Positions 32,474 to 36,505 of a DNA stretch of 36,505 bases are shown here, piece after piece. The stretch is taken from NCBI GenBank assembly GCA_003550305.1, contig QKYT01000961.1:1-36505 (forward strand), given 5' to 3'. Made by a program: the position numbers and the translations under genes. Origin of the DNA: Glomus cerebriforme (lineage: Eukaryota > Glomeromycota > Glomeromycetes > Glomerales > Glomeraceae). Position 1 is the stretch's first letter; every line of letters starts with the position of its first letter. Under the pieces are notes generated by a model. It was not told where the DNA came from. It did no database searches and worked only from the letters and a program-made list of their open reading frames with translations.

Positions 32474-32911
32474 TTATGTTATGGATTTTGTAATTTATTG
32501 CCATGGCGATGCATCACCAATGTCACGTGATTCATAATTCTGGCCAGAATTAAATGATCTGTAATGAAATTACCTTTTTAGAAATCTTATATAATCCAAA
32601 ATTTCAATTTTAGAGAGAAATAAAATTGCTTTTTTTGATTGTGTAATGTTATTTAAGATCCAAATAAGGATATTTTGGCCAGCATTATAAAATTTGGGCA
32701 AAACTAAACATGTGATGAATAACATGTGACAAATAGTATTTATCATACCGAAAAAATTCTAAGTCCCTAGAATAAATAGTAAAAATGGAAAACTACAGTG
32801 TGATGCGAAGGTGATAAATTATTATATAGTATAAGTCACGTGATATAATAGATCACGTGATAGGGTGACGATACATTGCCATGGTGATAAATTACTTTTT
32901 TCTTATGTTAT
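32474..32911. mobile_element. MULE-type MITE with 9-bp target duplication (M2)
   Basis: TTATGTTAT at 32474-32482 and 32903-32911 flanks a 420-bp insert. Terminal parts are inverted: GTAATTTATTGCCATGGC on the left, GTAATTTATCACCATGGC on the right after reverse complement, both followed by ATG.ATC and TCACGTGA. Its interior, read in reverse, matches M1 (CTATTTATTCTAGGGACTTA versus CTATTTATTTCAGGGACTTA). CACGTG occurs at 32524-32529, 32837-32842 and 32854-32859. There is no coding frame. Confidence 0.8.
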
Positions 32912-34430
32912 TTAGTAATAAATGGTAATATAATAATCTAATTATAATTAAATAATAACTTAGATATTACTTATATATTATTTTTTTATCATGTGATTAA
33001 ATAATCTAAATATGGCTATAATTATATAATCTAAATATGATTTTTTTTATTAATGTTTGTGAATCTATAAATACTTTCTAATATAATTTGCATTAGTTAT
33101 ATTCTGTAGCTATTTTATTATTAATTTGATATCTATCTATTTATGAATACCTGTAACTATTTGACTTTTAAGTAATTAATTTTACATTAATCTTCTTCTA
33201 TTTCTTTTTATCGCTAAAAAGCAGTCTGTATATTAATATCTTTTATTTTCTTTTAATTGCTAAAAAAATGTATCAGGTGATGCAATAAATTTGAGTTTAA
33301 TTTTAGTTGACATTATAGCATAATTTTGATCAATTTTTAAAATACATGATTTGAAAGATTCAAGTTGATACTATAGTAGTTACCTGGTAGTACCATAGAA
33401 TTATCATGGAACTGTCATGAAACTGTTATAAAACTGGCAAAAAACTGGCAGGAAGCCAAAGTATTTTTATTAGTTCACCAATTTTAAGCTAATTTGAATG
33501 CTAAAATATTATACCTAAAGTTTTAGCCAAAATTATAAAATAATACTCAGCTGAAATTATATAAATACAAATTTACTGCATTTTACTGTGCTCTAGATTT
33601 TGAAAATATTACTGAAACCCTTTCATTACTTTTGAATAACTTTCTAGCTTTAGTTTGGTAACCTATTGGTTAGAGAATTAGAAGTACAATATATTTTACT
33701 ATAGTCAGTTCTTTTGATTGCCAAAAAGTACACCATCTTGCAACCTAACTATTGCTTATTTATTGCTGATATATGTATGCTAATTTCACTTCCTGAAGTT
33801 TGAATGGCATTTTTAAATATATATCTATTTGTTTTTTATTTATGATTTGCTGAATAAATTTATATGAAGTTTTCTTCTATTATTTTATTTATTTATATAA
33901 AAATTCTAAAGAAGACTTATCTTTTAGATGCATATTTAAATCATATCCAGACATATATCATCGAAATGTAGCCTTTTTCCAATTTTTTATATAATATTTC
34001 TGAAGAAGACTATATATTATTCCTGTATTTATACTAGTAATAGGATATTTTTCTTTTATAATTTTATATAATATTTCTGAAAAAAAATATCCTGGAAAGA
34101 ATATATTTATTTGCATCAATAGAATGAAAGATGTTTAATAAGTAAATATATTCTGATTGTTAGTTAACTTCATATTTCTTTTTAATATATCTTTATATTA
34201 TGCAAAAGCTATATCATATTTAAGTAGAATTCCAATCTATCAACTAATTATTTGTGTTAAATTTGGATATTCATCATCTGTTAGATAAACCAGATAAGTT
34301 GAATGTACATTTTGTTGATGAATTAGATTACAATTTTGCCTTAAATGAAGTTGAATGATCCGGATAATATAAAATTTTTTTTAATTAATAACTAGTTTGC
34401 TGCCCGTTGCTTTGTAATAGGTTTTAAATT
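32912..34430. other. AT-rich intergenic DNA, no gene seen
   Basis: Nothing coding is supported. Two or three related phrases (TTTATATAATATTTCTGAAG near 33986 and 34061) are minor repeats. Confidence 0.55.
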
Positions 34431-34575
34431 TTATAATTCTGGCCAGAATTATGTGTATGCACATCAATTTCCTTTTTTGAAATGTTGTATAACTTTGTAC
34501 TACCATTTAATCTAATTTCGTAGGAAATAAAATTTCCTTTTTTTGGACTTTGTGTAATATAACGTGATTAGATTA
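34431..34575. mobile_element. Partial MULE-type MITE relative (M3)
   Basis: ATAATTCTGGCCAGAATTA, then TTCCTTTTTTGAAATGTTGT, GGAAATAAAATTTCC and TTTGTGTAATAT follow the order of 32532-32650 in M2. Neither terminal repeat is clear, so it is a fragment. Confidence 0.55.
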
Positions 34576-35500
34576 CACAACTATAAAGCATTTATTTATA
34601 CAGTTAATCTAAACGTTACAAATTTTTTTAATTAGATAGATGATACTATTTCTATTTCTAATAAATATATATATTATTCATTTAAATAATATGATATTCT
34701 TTATTAAATAGATAATTAAATATAATAATTAAATATATAATACAAATCATATAACTAATGTATTAATTTTTATTTGCCATGTTACTCCATAATCTATTTT
34801 AAATATAAAAAAAAATGTCTTTTAATATTATTGCTGTTTTCAAAAAGGTACAATCAGCTGATTAATAAAAATAATCCAAAAAAGTATTGATCTTTATATA
34901 ATATTAGTATAGGACCAATCATATTTTTATTTGAATCACATGATTTTAATGAAAAAAATCAAAAAAATTGTTCTTTTTAATTCAATCCCATCCAATATCT
35001 TTTATTAAATAATTAAATAATTTTAAATCCTAAATAATATACTATAAATAAAAATTCTAATTAATTTATTGATACAATATTTTACATATTTATTTAGTTT
35101 ATATATGTTAAAGCTAAATATTTTAAAATTAATAATCAAAACAAGTACTATATTGATTTTCCAAAATTTTTAGTACTCTAATATATTATTAAGTATAAAT
35201 AAATATAATATTTTATTATAATAAATATTTGAAAAGTCTTTTCAAACCTTTAATATATGAAAAATTGCAAAAGATTGCAGAAGATCATTGTAAAAATACT
35301 GAAGATTTATGTTAAATATGTGAGTAATAACTTTGAAATGTTTATATAGGTAAACTTACAATATATAAGTTTTGAAAAAAAAATCACAGTATTAAATAGT
35401 AAGTATATAAAGTAGTCTTAAAGAAAAAAAATATATTGGTTTTTTTAGTCATGTAAAGATTGTGATTGCCGATCATACCTTTTTGAAAACAGTAATAAAA
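34576..35500. other. AT-rich intergenic DNA, no gene seen
   Basis: No coding frame or structured repeat is supported. Confidence 0.55.
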
Positions 35501-36095
35501 AAATTCTCTTTCTCTAATTCCTTATATTTCAAGTTCAGATCATCTAAAAAGTCTGAAAACCTAAAAAAAAATAAAGAAAAAAATGTTTAGTATGTTTTTT
35601 TAATATTAAAAAAAACCCTTTTTCTAATTCCTTACATTTTAAGTCCAGGTCATCTAAGAAGTCTGGAAATCTAAAAAAAAATAAAGAAAGAAACATTTAG
35701 TATATTTCTTTAATGTTAAAAAAAAAATTCTTCCTCTCTATTATTTACATTTCAAGTCTGGATCGTCTAAGAAGTCCAGAAACTAAAAAAAATAAAAAAA
35801 GAAATATTAAGTACATTTCTTTAATGTTAAAAAAAATCCCCTCCTTCTAATTCTTTACATTTCAAATCTGGGATATCTAAAAAGTCTGAAAACCTAAAAA
35901 AATAAAGAAAGAAATGTTTAGTATATTTCTTTAATGTTAAAAAATCCTTCCATTACTTACATTTTAAGTCTGAGTCATTTAAGAAGTTGGAAATCTAAAA
36001 AAAAATAAAGAAAAAAATGGTTATTATATTTCTTTAATATTAAAATCCCTCTATTACTTATTTTTTAAGACCAGGTCATCTGAAGGAGATATAAA
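35501..36095 (+). repeat. Six-unit tandem repeat, period about 101-114 bp
   Basis: Units are anchored by TAATTCCTTACATTTYAAGT-like sequence at 35515, 35625, 35739, 35848, 35951 and 36052. Each continues with CATCTAAGAAGTCTGGAAAT-like sequence, an A-rich AAAAATAAAGAAAGAAA stretch and TTTAGTATATTTCTTTAATG. The last unit is incomplete. Units differ by point changes and small indels, so the array is not recent. It has no open frame across units and is not CRISPR-like. Confidence 0.85.
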
Positions 36096-36164
36096 AAATT
36101 TTTTTTAAATAGTAATTTTTTTTTATAATTAATAAAAAAAATTTTCTAAATTTAATTAGATTAG

Positions 36165-36310
36165 AGATGCGATCCGTAATCTGCAAATCCAGATCATCCG
36201 TTCATCCATCTGGATTAAACGGATAGACGGATTTTAATCATGGATGACAATCTGATTCGGATTTGATCTGGATAGATTACGGATAATCAGATAATCCGTT
36301 ATAATCCATT
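36165..36310. repeat. ATCC/GGAT-rich imperfect inverted repeat
   Basis: GATCCGTAATCT and ATCCAGATCATCCG on the left pair with AGATTACGGAT and CGGATTTGATCTGGAT on the right, and CATCCATCTGGATTAAACGG near the centre pairs with short local arms. The 145-bp block is GC-richer than its flanks. It is likely a miniature inverted-repeat element. No target duplication is certain. Confidence 0.6.
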
Positions 36311-36505
36311 TTTTTTTTTTTATTTTTTCTTTTAAATATAATATATGTCACTAACTTTATTTCTTTCCTCACAATTAAGGTATGTTTCTTTTTATTTTTT
36401 TATTTTATTTCGCTTTATATTACATTTCGTTATTTACTAACTTTTCCTTTTTATTTTTCCCTTTCTTTTCGTCTCCCCCTTTCATTTTTTCCTCTCTTTT
36501 CGTCC
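36311..36505. other. Pyrimidine-rich stretch at the window end
   Basis: Strong C/T strand asymmetry (CCCTTTCTTTTCGTCTCCCC) runs to the end. This could be the edge of another element or an upstream gene region, but the window stops here. Confidence 0.4.

Noticed and set aside
35501..36095. CRISPR array
   Set aside because: The units are about 100-114 bp with gradual divergence and no short repeat/unique spacer alternation, in a eukaryotic context.

Overview
The window is AT-rich nuclear DNA of a fungus. It has short spliceosomal introns, a Cbf1-type bHLH protein, a Ubp14/USP5-type deubiquitinase and abundant transposon debris. This suits an early-diverging, repeat-rich fungus such as an arbuscular mycorrhizal species (Rhizophagus-like), but that assignment is inference and nothing here proves it.

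Layout. 1-6745 is AT-rich, gene-poor DNA with a SANT/Myb-like pseudogene, short tandem repeats, a fold-back element and a 413-bp MULE-type MITE whose empty site survives in a duplicated copy of the flank. 6747-10368 is a non-autonomous TA-flanked DNA transposon into which two related LINE copies have inserted at one and the same target. 11246-11790 is a shorter inverted relative of that DNA transposon. 12224-20158 is the only clear gene block: a 16-exon Ubp14/USP5 gene (+), then an 8-exon MFS_1_like/MFSD6-like transporter (-) and a 3-exon Cbf1-like bHLH-zipper factor (-). 21344-22340 holds two related minus-strand non-coding retroelement remnants. 22991-31838 is a head-to-tail row of two decayed RT/RNase H LINE copies and one unrelated 507-bp element, in which every boundary carries the same 16 nt (TCCCTGAAGTTATTCA). 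31839-36505 is AT-rich, with a second MULE-type MITE, a partial third copy, a six-unit tandem repeat and an ATCC/GGAT-rich inverted repeat.

How the parts relate. The three genes have unrelated cellular roles: free polyubiquitin disassembly, membrane transport and E-box transcription control. One testable link is that the bHLH protein has the class B residues for CACGTG; a CACGTG lies 64 bp upstream of the USP5 start codon and five of the seven CACGTG sites lie in or next to MITE-family sequence. The most unusual structure is the repeated series of retroelements at identical junction sequences, seen independently at 6941-9578 and 22991-31838. The splice models were assembled by hand from GT/GC-AG signals, reading-frame continuity and family similarity; all three close in frame (765, 446 and 249 aa).
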